Shown here piece by piece: positions 49,486-56,236 of a stretch of DNA of 64,000 bases. Position 1 is the first letter of the stretch; every line of letters starts with the position of its first letter. The notes under the pieces are model-generated. The model was not told the DNA's origin and did no database searches. It was given only the letters and a program-made list of their open reading frames with translations. The stretch lies in the NCBI GenBank assembly GCA_021325375.1, contig JAJPHG010000009.1, positions 1 through 64,000 on the forward strand, given 5' to 3'. Origin of the DNA: Alphaproteobacteria bacterium (GTDB lineage: Bacteria > Pseudomonadota > Alphaproteobacteria > Micropepsales > Micropepsaceae). A program made the position numbers and the translations under genes.

Positions 49486-49751
49486 TCGCCGTCGTTCGGC
49501 TCGTCGTCGATATCGCTGAACGGCGGCTCGGAATCGCGATGGCGCAGAAGCGGCATGAACTCCACGCCGCCGATCGGGGCGACGTCGGACCGGATGGCGT
49601 CATAGAGGTTGTCCGCCGGCGCGAAGCGCGCGAGCGAACTCTCTAGGATCTCGCGCGCCTCGTCAGCCACCGACCGGCCGTGCTTCTCGGCCAGACCACG
49701 CAGGCTTTCCTCGGCCGAACGCTTGAGATTGCTGATGACAAGTTCCGCCAT
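49482..49751 (-). CDS. FitA/VapB-type antitoxin
   Basis: An 89-residue protein with an N-terminal ribbon-helix-helix of the FitA type: 'MAELVISNLKRSAEESLRGL' then 'AEKHGRSVADEAREILESSL'. The acidic C-terminal half ('[19 protein letters not shown]') would wrap the toxin. The ATG at 49751 is set by this motif. A clear promoter lies at 49775-49803, so the module is transcribed on its own, between sspB and fumC. Confidence 0.88.
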   Translation of the reverse strand: MAELVISNLKRSAEESLRGLAEKHGRSVADEAREILESSLARFAPADNLYDAIRSDVAPIGGVEFMPLLRHRDSEPPFSDIDDEPNDGE

Positions 49752-49774
49752 GTGCTTCGCCGTAGTTCTTCTAT

Positions 49775-49803
49775 ATTCTACAGATAGGCTCGTCCGGAGC
49801 CAA
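49775..49803 (-). promoter_or_regulatory. Promoter of the VapBC-type module
   Basis: On the - strand TTGGCT (49803-49798) and TAGAAT (49780-49775) are 17 bases apart, 24 bases before the antitoxin start. The -10 lies in an imperfect inverted repeat CTAT...ATAG (49771-49787), a likely site for autorepression by the antitoxin. Confidence 0.6.
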
Positions 49804-49810
49804 GGGCCGC

Positions 49811-50320
49811 CTATTTCTTCCGGAACGAATCCAGGCTCACGACCTCGCCCGGCGTGGCGGGCTTCTCGGCGGGCTTTTCCTTGGCCGCGGCGTCCTTCTC
49901 GCGGTTCTGCTCGGGCGCGGGGGTGGGCGGCAGCTTGGCGGTGGCGCCGAGCTTGGGATCGCCCTCGGTGCCGCGGAACTGAAGGCCGAACTGCACGCCG
50001 GGATCGAAGAACGCGGTCAGCGCCTCGAACGGGATCACCAAGGTCGCGGGCAGCTTGCGGAAGGTGAGCGTGACCTCGAAATGATGCTCCTTGACCTTCA
50101 GCCCCGAGAACTGGTGCTGCAGGATGATCGTCATCTCGTCGGGATATTGCTCGCGCAGGAAGTCGGGGATCTCGAGCCCCGGGAAATGCGTCTTGAAGGT
50201 CAGGAAGAAATGATGCGCGCCGATCAGGCCCTGCTTCTCGGTGCGCCTGAGCGTCTCGCGCACGACGCCGCGCAGCGCCGCGTCGGTCAATGCTTGGTAG
50301 CCGATGAAGTCCTTGGCCAT
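49811..50320 (-). CDS. sspB: SspB-family ClpXP adaptor
   Basis: A 169-residue alphaproteobacterial SspB. 'DFIGYQALTDAALRGVVRET', 'HHFFLTFKTHFPGLEIPDFL', 'QYPDEMTIILQHQFSGLKVK' and 'FEVTLTFRKLPATLVIPFEA' form the substrate-binding domain, followed by a charged linker and the short 'VVSLDSFRKK' tail that docks on ClpX. It delivers ssrA-tagged and other proteins for degradation. The ATG at 50320 fits the family N-terminus. The gene order with fumC, ribbon-helix-helix and DUF4169 is typical. Confidence 0.92.
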   Translation of the reverse strand: MAKDFIGYQALTDAALRGVVRETLRRTEKQGLIGAHHFFLTFKTHFPGLEIPDFLREQYPDEMTIILQHQFSGLKVKEHHFEVTLTFRKLPATLVIPFEALTAFFDPGVQFGLQFRGTEGDPKLGATAKLPPTPAPEQNREKDAAAKEKPAEKPATPGEVVSLDSFRKK

Positions 50321-50430
50321 GCGCCGCCTGTCCGAAGAGGCGAAGACTAAGCGCGTCCGCCATCGAGTCAATGCCGGAGCGCACGGGAGGGCGCCTTGCT
50401 GCGCCGGGACCGCGTCACTAGGATTGCCTC

Positions 50431-51108
50431 ATGGTCGCAAGGATGTTCGCCGGGTTGCTCGCGCTGATGGGGTTTGGCACCCGCGCCTCGGCGGATGCGC
50501 CCGTTCAGCGCTTGAACCCGAATGACATCCTTTTCTCGATGTCGACGCTTTCAAACGACGCGGCGCCCCTGGAACCTGTCGCGGGAAAGCCCGGTGCCCA
50601 GGATCTGATCTTTCACGAAGACGAGTGGCGACAGATCGAGTTCTTTCCGAAGGAACGGCTGGGCGAGATCAAGCACATGCTTGCCGAGCTCAAGAGTTTC
50701 GAAACGGGCCATCGCAAGAAGATCGGATGGGACAAGGTCTATGTGCGCCACATCGCGGATGCGCCGGTGCTGGCCGGCGACGGCGCGCTCAAGTCACTCG
50801 AGAGGACGCTCGGTGCCAAGGCGGGGGCCGCGCCCATCGTCTTTACCGGCGCCCGTACGGTCATGGGCCGCGTCGCCGGCGGCTTTTCGCTGCCGCTCGG
50901 CGGCCGCGTCTCGCTTTACGGCTTCACGAACGGCACGGGCATAGCGGTGCTCGGAGCGAACCTGAACGCGCCCGCCGACGACCAGGTGCTGATGCGCGCC
51001 TTCGCCAAGCTGAGCGCGCGCGATCATCTGATCCTGGTCGATTGGCGCGCCGAGAGGATCCTGGTCTCGATGACAGCGGACGGCCAAGTGACGTTCTTCG
51101 CGCCATGA
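50431..51108 (+). CDS. Exported protein coupled to a cytochrome P450
   Basis: A 225-residue protein with a likely signal peptide ('MVARMFAGLLALMGFGTRAS', cleavage near ASA). The mature part mixes helices ('KERLGEIKHMLAELKSFETG') and strands ('GGRVSLYGFTNGTGIAVLGA', 'DHLILVDWRAERILVSMTAD'). No Cys-based or catalytic motif is recognised. Its last bases overlap the P450 start by 4, so the two are made together. I do not know the family. Confidence 0.65.
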   Translation: MVARMFAGLLALMGFGTRASADAPVQRLNPNDILFSMSTLSNDAAPLEPVAGKPGAQDLIFHEDEWRQIEFFPKERLGEIKHMLAELKSFETGHRKKIGWDKVYVRHIADAPVLAGDGALKSLERTLGAKAGAAPIVFTGARTVMGRVAGGFSLPLGGRVSLYGFTNGTGIAVLGANLNAPADDQVLMRAFAKLSARDHLILVDWRAERILVSMTADGQVTFFAP

Positions 51109-52475
51109 ACGCACCGGTGTTGAGCGCGGGCCGGGTCCGCCCCGCGGCGCCGGTCCCGCACGACCGCGCGCTCACGCCCCTGCAGGTCATCCGCGAGATG
51201 GGCCGCAACCCGATCGCGGCCTTCGGCATCCATGCCTATCAGGAGCGCTACATCTACAGCCGCAACTGGGTCCAGGATTTCATGCTGGTCGGCGACCCGG
51301 ACGGCATCAGATACGTCCTGCTCGACAACGCGGCGAACTACCACAAGAGCATCCAGTTCCAGCGCCTGACGCGGCCCGCGCTCGGCAACGGGCTGGTGAA
51401 CGCGGAAGGCGCGAGCTGGCGCTTCCAGCGCCGCGTCACCGCGCCGATGTTCCAGCCGCGCCACATCGCCGATTTCGCGGCCCTGATGCGCGAGGCGGCG
51501 GAGACGATGCTGGAGCGCTGGTCGCACCTCGCCCAAGGCGCCGAGATCGACGCCGCGGACGAGATGATGCAGCTCACTTACGCCATCATCTCGCGCACGT
51601 TGTTCTCCAACGACGTGACGATGCAGTACGGCAAGATGTCGGAGGCGCTGGCCGTCTATCTGGAGACGCAGGGCAAGGTCAGCGTGGCCAGGACCCTGGG
51701 CCTGCCCAACTGGTTCCCGACGCCCGACAATCTGCGCGCCCGCGGTCCGCTCAAATTCTTCCGCGGCGAGCTGATGGGACTGATCGCGCGCCGCAAGGCC
51801 CAGCTCGCCGCCGATCCCGCCAGCGCGCGCCACGACTTCCTCGATCTCCTGCTCACCACGCGCGATCCGGAAGGCGGCGCGCTGTTCGGCGAGGCGGAGG
51901 TGTTCGACAACGTGCTGACCTTCATCTTCGCCGGCCACGAGACGACGTCGAACGCGCTGGCCTGGACGCTCTATCTGCTGTCGCTGCATCCCGATAGCGA
52001 TGCGCGCGCGGCGGCGGAGGCGGCCGCGAGCAGCGATATCGCGAGCCTCGTCTATACGCGCATGGTGCTGGAAGAGGCGATGCGGCTCTATCCGCCCGCG
52101 CCGATCATCAGCCGCGACAGCGTGGGCGAGGACACGCTGGGCGGTTTCAAGATCCGGCCCAAGACCTCGATCATGATCTCGCCCTGGGTCCTGCACCGCC
52201 ATCGCAAGCTTTGGACCGATCCGGACTATTTCGATCCCGAGCGCTTCGCGCCGGGGCGGCGGGAAAAGATCCACCGCTTTGCCTATCTGCCGTTCGGCGC
52301 GGGCCCGCGCGTCTGCATCGGCATGGGTTTCGCGCTGCAGGAAGCGACGATCATCCTGTCGTCGATCCTGCGGCGGTACAGGCTCGAGCTCGTGCCCGGT
52401 TTCCCCGTCGAGCCGCTGGCGCGCCTCACGCTGCGGCCGCGGCATGGGGTGAAGATGCGGGTGTTCAGGCGCTGA
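51105..52475 (+). CDS. Cytochrome P450
   Basis: A 456-residue haem monooxygenase. The I-helix oxygen site is 'FIFAGHETTSNALAWTLYLL', the K-helix ExxR is in 'LEEAMRLYPPAPIISRDSVG', the aromatic region 'YFDPERFAPGRREK' follows, and the haem-binding loop is 'FLPFGAGPRVCIGMGFALQE'-like with Cys about 404 ('FGAGPRVCIGMGFALQEA'). The general form resembles bacterial fatty-acid hydroxylating P450s. No redox partner gene is adjacent. The start overlaps the exported-protein gene, and the end faces a convergent Old Yellow Enzyme gene. Confidence 0.95.
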   Translation: MNAPVLSAGRVRPAAPVPHDRALTPLQVIREMGRNPIAAFGIHAYQERYIYSRNWVQDFMLVGDPDGIRYVLLDNAANYHKSIQFQRLTRPALGNGLVNAEGASWRFQRRVTAPMFQPRHIADFAALMREAAETMLERWSHLAQGAEIDAADEMMQLTYAIISRTLFSNDVTMQYGKMSEALAVYLETQGKVSVARTLGLPNWFPTPDNLRARGPLKFFRGELMGLIARRKAQLAADPASARHDFLDLLLTTRDPEGGALFGEAEVFDNVLTFIFAGHETTSNALAWTLYLLSLHPDSDARAAAEAAASSDIASLVYTRMVLEEAMRLYPPAPIISRDSVGEDTLGGFKIRPKTSIMISPWVLHRHRKLWTDPDYFDPERFAPGRREKIHRFAYLPFGAGPRVCIGMGFALQEATIILSSILRRYRLELVPGFPVEPLARLTLRPRHGVKMRVFRR

Positions 52476-52480
52476 ATGTT

Positions 52481-52501
52481 ACCTCCCCACAAGGGGGAGG
52501 T
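52481..52501. terminator. Hairpin between convergent P450 and OYE genes
   Basis: ACCTCCCC and GGGGAGGT pair around ACAAG in the 30-base gap between two stop codons. It matches one outer arm pair of the ~135-bp repeats and probably serves as a bidirectional terminator, although no T run follows. Confidence 0.55.
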
Positions 52502-52505
52502 GAAA

Positions 52506-53612
52506 TTAGATGAGCGTCGCCAGCGCTTCCGGCGTGTACGGCTTGAGCTGGTCGAAATGGCCCGCTCTCACCTTGTTCGGCCAGTCGGGATTGACGATCA
52601 GCGCGCGGCCGACCGCTACGAGGTCGAAATCGCCGCGTGCGAGCATCTCGAGCAGCCGGCCGATGCCTGTCGTCTGCGCGCTCGCGGCGCGGAAGGCGGT
52701 GATGAAGTCCGCGTCCAGGCTCACCGAGCCGACCGTGATCGTGGGCTTGCCCGAAAGCTTCTTGGTCCAGCCGGCGAGGTTCATGTCGGAGCCGGTTTCC
52801 GGGAACTCCGGCTCCCAGAAGCGCCGCGTCGAGCAGTGGAAGCAATCCACGCCCGCGTCGATCAGCGGCTTGAGGAAGCGTTCGAGTTCTGCGGGTGAGG
52901 TGGCGAGGCGCGCGGCGAAATCCTGCTGCTTCCATTGCGAGAAGCGCAGCAGGATGGGGAAGTCCTCGCCCACCGTCTTGCGCACCGCGCGCGTCACCTC
53001 GGCGGCGAAATTGGCGCGCTTCTCGATGCTGCCGCCATATCCGTCGCCGCGCTGGTTTGTGCCTTCCCAGAAGAATTCGTCGATGATGTAGCCGTGCGCG
53101 CCGTGGATCTCGACCCCGTCGAAGCCGAGCGCCTTGGCATAGAACGCGCTTTTGGCGAAGCCCGCGATGACGTCGGCGATCTCGCTGTCGGTCATCGGCT
53201 CGGCGACCTGCTTGCCGGGCTTGGACAGGCCCGACGGTCCCATGCTCTTGGCGTCGGGATAGGGGCCCGAGCCCGCATGGCGCACGATGCCCTGGTGCCA
53301 GAGCTGCGGCATGCTGTGGCCGCCGGCCGCCTTCACCTCTTTGAGGACCTGCGCCCAGCCTTTGAGCGATTCCTCGCCGAAGAAGGCGGGCACATTGACG
53401 TCGTTGGAGGCCGATCTGTGCTCGGGTGAGGTGCCTTCGGTCAGGATCAGGCCCGTGCCGCCCTCGGCGCGGGCGCGGTAATAGGCCGCGACCGTGTCGT
53501 TGGGAATCTGGCCGGGAGATTTCGAGCGCGTCATGGGGGCCATGACGACGCGGTTGGGCAGCGAAAGGCCCTTGAGCCGGAAGGGTTGGAAGAGTACGTC
53601 CGTATCGGACAT
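52506..53612 (-). CDS. NADH:flavin oxidoreductase, Old Yellow Enzyme family
   Basis: A 368-residue FMN TIM-barrel enzyme reducing activated C=C bonds. 'FRLKGLSLPNRVVMAPMTRS' opens the barrel, 'GHSMPQLWHQGIVRHAG' carries the substrate-region His, 'GFDGVEIHGAHGYIIDEFFW' with 'NQRGDGYGGSIEKRANFAAE' is the FMN/active loop, and 'DLVAVGRALIVNPDWPNKV' ends the phosphate site. The start MSDTDVLFQPF (53612) fits the family; the codon overlaps, on the opposite strand, the first candidate start of the MFS gene. Confidence 0.94.
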   Translation of the reverse strand: MSDTDVLFQPFRLKGLSLPNRVVMAPMTRSKSPGQIPNDTVAAYYRARAEGGTGLILTEGTSPEHRSASNDVNVPAFFGEESLKGWAQVLKEVKAAGGHSMPQLWHQGIVRHAGSGPYPDAKSMGPSGLSKPGKQVAEPMTDSEIADVIAGFAKSAFYAKALGFDGVEIHGAHGYIIDEFFWEGTNQRGDGYGGSIEKRANFAAEVTRAVRKTVGEDFPILLRFSQWKQQDFAARLATSPAELERFLKPLIDAGVDCFHCSTRRFWEPEFPETGSDMNLAGWTKKLSGKPTITVGSVSLDADFITAFRAASAQTTGIGRLLEMLARGDFDLVAVGRALIVNPDWPNKVRAGHFDQLKPYTPEALATLI

Positions 53613-54999
53613 GACGACCTCGAGTTCGAATAGCGATGGGCCGGACGCAAGCACGCCGCGGCCCGCGCTGACAAGTTCCGCACCGCCCGATCCGGCTTTG
53701 GCAAGCCTCGCGCTCGCGGCGACGCCCCCGGACGAGCCGCCCTCGGAGCAGGAACTCGCCGATCTCGAAAAGCCGTCTTCGGCGCTGGCGCTGCTCACGG
53801 TCTTCCGTCACCGCAACTACCGGCTGTTCTTCTCGGGCCAGCTCGTCTCGCTGATGGGCACCTGGATGCAGTCCGTGGCCCAGGGCTGGCTCGTCTACAG
53901 CCTCACCCATTCGCCGTTCCTCCTCGGCCTGACGGTGTTCTGCGCGCAGGTGACGGTGTTCTTCATGGCGCCGTTCGGGGGCGTGATCGCCGATCGCGTC
54001 GACCGGCAGCGCATGCTGAAATGGACGCAGAGCCTGTCGATGGCACAGGCGATATTGCTCGCGGTCCTCACGCTCGCCCATCTCGTGCAAGTGTGGGAGA
54101 TCATCGTTCTCGCCTTCGGGCTGGGCTTCATCAACGCCTTCGACATCCCATCGCGCCAGGCGATGACGCTCGACATGGTGGGGCGCGAGGATCTGCGCCA
54201 CGCCATCGCGCTCAACTCGATGATGTTCAACCTGGCGCGCGTGATCGGACCCACCGTGGGCGCGTGGCTTCTCGACAGGACCGGCGCGGGCGGATGCTTC
54301 GCGCTCAATGCGTTGTCGTTCGGCGCGGTGCTCACGAGCCTGTTCTTCATGCGCGTCCCCAAGCGGCCATTGCGCGTGAACGAGCACGCGTTGCGCGAGG
54401 TGCTGGGGGGCTATCGCTATTCGCTCAGTGAGCCGCGCATCCGCTCGGCGCTGATGCTGGTGGGCGTCTCATCGTGCTTCGGCGCCGCTTATCTTTCGCT
54501 GTTGCCCGCGTTCGCCGGCGGCCAGCTGCATGGCGGCGCATCGAGCTACGGCACCTTGATGACCTTCGTGGGGCTGGGCGCGCTGATCGGCGCTTATGGG
54601 TTGAGCCGCATCCGCGAACGCTGGCTGACGCTCGCGCCGATTGCCGCATCCGTCTGCTTCGGGCTCGGGCTGATCGCCTTCTCGCGCTCGCATGTGTTGT
54701 GGCTGAGCGCCGCATTGCTTGTGCCGACCGGCTGCAGCCTGATGCTGCTGGGCGGGACGACCAACACGGTGATCCAACTTGTGGCGGTCGAAAACATGCG
54801 CGGGCGCGTGATCTCGCACTACACGCAAGGATTCCTCGGCATGATGCCGTGGGGCTCGCTGATGCTGGGCACGCTCGCCGCACGCGTCGGCGTCGCCAAT
54901 GCAGTGACGTTCGGCGGCGCGGTGGTGGTGATCTCGGCGGTGGTGGCTTGGTTCAATCGCAGCATGCCCGAAAGAGTTCAGGCCGCGGCGGCGGAGTGA
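53611..54999 (+). CDS. MFS transporter (MFS_3/EntS-like)
   Basis: About 462 residues if read from the ATG at 53611. A 60-residue Ser/Pro/Ala-rich tail precedes 'LLTVFRHRNYRLFFSGQLVS' and twelve predicted helices; 'LMGTWMQSVAQGWLVYSLTH', 'GGVIADRVDRQRMLKWTQSL', 'DIPSRQAMTLDMVGREDLRH', 'ALNSMMFNLARVIGPTVGAW' are typical of EntS-like exporters. Substrate unknown. The ATG overlaps the start codon of the divergent OYE gene; a TTG at 53698 is an alternative that would leave room for promoters. Confidence 0.88.
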   Translation: MTTSSSNSDGPDASTPRPALTSSAPPDPALASLALAATPPDEPPSEQELADLEKPSSALALLTVFRHRNYRLFFSGQLVSLMGTWMQSVAQGWLVYSLTHSPFLLGLTVFCAQVTVFFMAPFGGVIADRVDRQRMLKWTQSLSMAQAILLAVLTLAHLVQVWEIIVLAFGLGFINAFDIPSRQAMTLDMVGREDLRHAIALNSMMFNLARVIGPTVGAWLLDRTGAGGCFALNALSFGAVLTSLFFMRVPKRPLRVNEHALREVLGGYRYSLSEPRIRSALMLVGVSSCFGAAYLSLLPAFAGGQLHGGASSYGTLMTFVGLGALIGAYGLSRIRERWLTLAPIAASVCFGLGLIAFSRSHVLWLSAALLVPTGCSLMLLGGTTNTVIQLVAVENMRGRVISHYTQGFLGMMPWGSLMLGTLAARVGVANAVTFGGAVVVISAVVAWFNRSMPERVQAAAAE

Positions 55000-55001
55000 T
55001 C

Positions 55002-55025
55002 CCTCCCCCGCTAAAGCGGGGGAGG
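55002..55025. terminator. Strong hairpin between convergent MFS and Lrp genes
   Basis: CCTCCCCCGC and GCGGGGGAGG pair perfectly around TAAA in the 33-base gap between two stop codons. The stem is very stable but lacks a T run. It is similar in type to the hairpins at 52481 and 56210. Confidence 0.6.
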
Positions 55026-55032
55026 ATGACAT

Positions 55033-55491
55033 TCAAACCGGCAGCGGGTCGTTGCGCTTGACCCAGCGATAGACGATCGACGACGACAGCGACATCACGG
55101 TCGGAAGGCCGAGGAGGCGGCGCAGGGTGAGCTCCGACAGCGCGTCGATGTCGGCGACCTGCACCTCGAGCATGAAATCGTGGCTGCCGGAGATCGCCGC
55201 ACAGGTGACGATCTGCGGCTCCCTGGCGATCGCGTCCAGGAACATCTCGCGGTCGGTTTCGGTGCGCTGGTTGGTGGCGACCATCACGATCGCGGTGATG
55301 GGAAGGCCGACCTGCCGCTGGTCGACGATCGCGCGATAGCCGCAGATGACGCCGGCCTCTTCCAGCATGTGCATGCGCCTGAGGCAGGAGGACTCGGCCA
55401 TGTTCGCGCGCCGCGCCAGTTCGGACGCCGAGATCCGTCCCTCGCGCTGCAGGAGCCGCAGGATGCGGCGGTCGGCGTCGGTCAGTTGCAT
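55033..55491 (-). CDS. Lrp/AsnC family transcriptional regulator
   Basis: A 152-residue feast/famine regulator: winged helix-turn-helix 'LTDADRRILRLLQREGRISA' then 'SELARRANMAESSCLRRMHM' (about 3-45), linker 'LEEAGVICGYRAIVDQRQVG', and the ligand-binding RAM domain ('EPQIVTCAAISGSHDFMLEV'). It probably responds to an amino acid. It diverges from the secreted-protein gene at 55655, which is a natural candidate target. The ATG at 55491 gives normal family length. Confidence 0.93.
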   Translation of the reverse strand: MQLTDADRRILRLLQREGRISASELARRANMAESSCLRRMHMLEEAGVICGYRAIVDQRQVGLPITAIVMVATNQRTETDREMFLDAIAREPQIVTCAAISGSHDFMLEVQVADIDALSELTLRRLLGLPTVMSLSSSIVYRWVKRNDPLPV

Positions 55492-55561
55492 GGCGGATTG
55501 CCCCGGATTCGCCCGCTGATCTTGGCGGATTCCTTCAATTTCGTCGAGAAATCTTGTTGGA

Positions 55562-55592
55562 TTGACGGAAAGCGTGCGTGGACTACTGCTAA
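55562..55592 (+). promoter_or_regulatory. Possible promoter of the secreted-protein gene
   Basis: TTGACG (55562-55567) with TACTGC (55584-55589, 16-base spacing) or TGCTAA (55587-55592, 19-base spacing). The leader holds a GGCCGGCC palindrome, and TAGGAGGG gives a very strong ribosome site before the ATG at 55655. Confidence 0.35.
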
Positions 55593-55654
55593 AAGTGCAT
55601 AAGGGAACGAGTCCGGCCGGCCTAAGGGGCGGGCCGCCATTAGGAGGGTATCGT

Positions 55655-56206
55655 ATGAACAAGTCCGCGTTTCTGGTCTCCACCGCCGTCGGCCTGACGT
55701 TGGCCGCCTCCGGGCCTTCGCTGTCACTGGGCGTCGGCAAGAAGCTGCCGCACACAGGCCAGCTGAGGCACGCCAACGCGCAGCGCGCGCCGCACGCGCC
55801 GGGCAAGCCCACGCGCAATCCCGGTTCCAGGCATCACAGTGGGCTCAAGATGACGTCGACCGTCATCTTCTCGAGCGACACGAGCGAGGCGCTTCTCGGC
55901 GGCTTCTATCTCGACAGCCAGACCACGGTCAGCTGCAACAACAATTGCGTGATCGAGTTCCAGGGCCTTTTCGATTTCCTGTCGTACTACTCGTACAATC
56001 AGGTTTCGCTCTGTCCGATGGTCGACGGCTACTTCACCAACGGCTCCTGCTACTTCACGCAAACCACAGGGCCAAGCACCCAGCCGGTAGCGATGCTGAC
56101 GAGCCAGGAAGCGGGCGCGGGCACGCATGTGGCGGCGGTCTATCTCTACACCATCGCGCCGGCCTATATCGGCCCGCGCCAGACGGACTATCACGTCTAT
56201 AAGTGA
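55655..56206 (+). CDS. Secreted protein of unknown function
   Basis: A 183-residue protein with TAGGAGGG before the ATG. A signal peptide ('MNKSAFLVSTAVGLTLAASG') is followed by a basic, His/Pro-rich stretch ('HTGQLRHANAQRAPHAPG') and a beta-rich domain with Cys pairs ('TTVSCNNNCVIEFQGLF', 'VSLCPMVDGYFTNGSCYF'), aromatic-rich and ending 'PAYIGPRQTDYHVYK'. The Cys pattern suggests disulfides in an exported protein. I do not recognise the family. An Lrp gene diverges upstream. Confidence 0.65.
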   Translation: MNKSAFLVSTAVGLTLAASGPSLSLGVGKKLPHTGQLRHANAQRAPHAPGKPTRNPGSRHHSGLKMTSTVIFSSDTSEALLGGFYLDSQTTVSCNNNCVIEFQGLFDFLSYYSYNQVSLCPMVDGYFTNGSCYFTQTTGPSTQPVAMLTSQEAGAGTHVAAVYLYTIAPAYIGPRQTDYHVYK

Positions 56207-56209
56207 GCA

Positions 56210-56230
56210 ACCCTCCCTCAAGGGGAGGGT
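56210..56230. terminator. Hairpin between convergent secreted-protein and cckA genes
   Basis: ACCCTCCC and GGGAGGGT pair around TCAAG between the two stop codons. The sequence is almost identical to the outer arm of the ~135-bp repeats at 26175 and 27930 (CCCTCCCTCAAGGGGAGGG). Confidence 0.55.
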
Positions 56231-56236
56231 CGTTCC

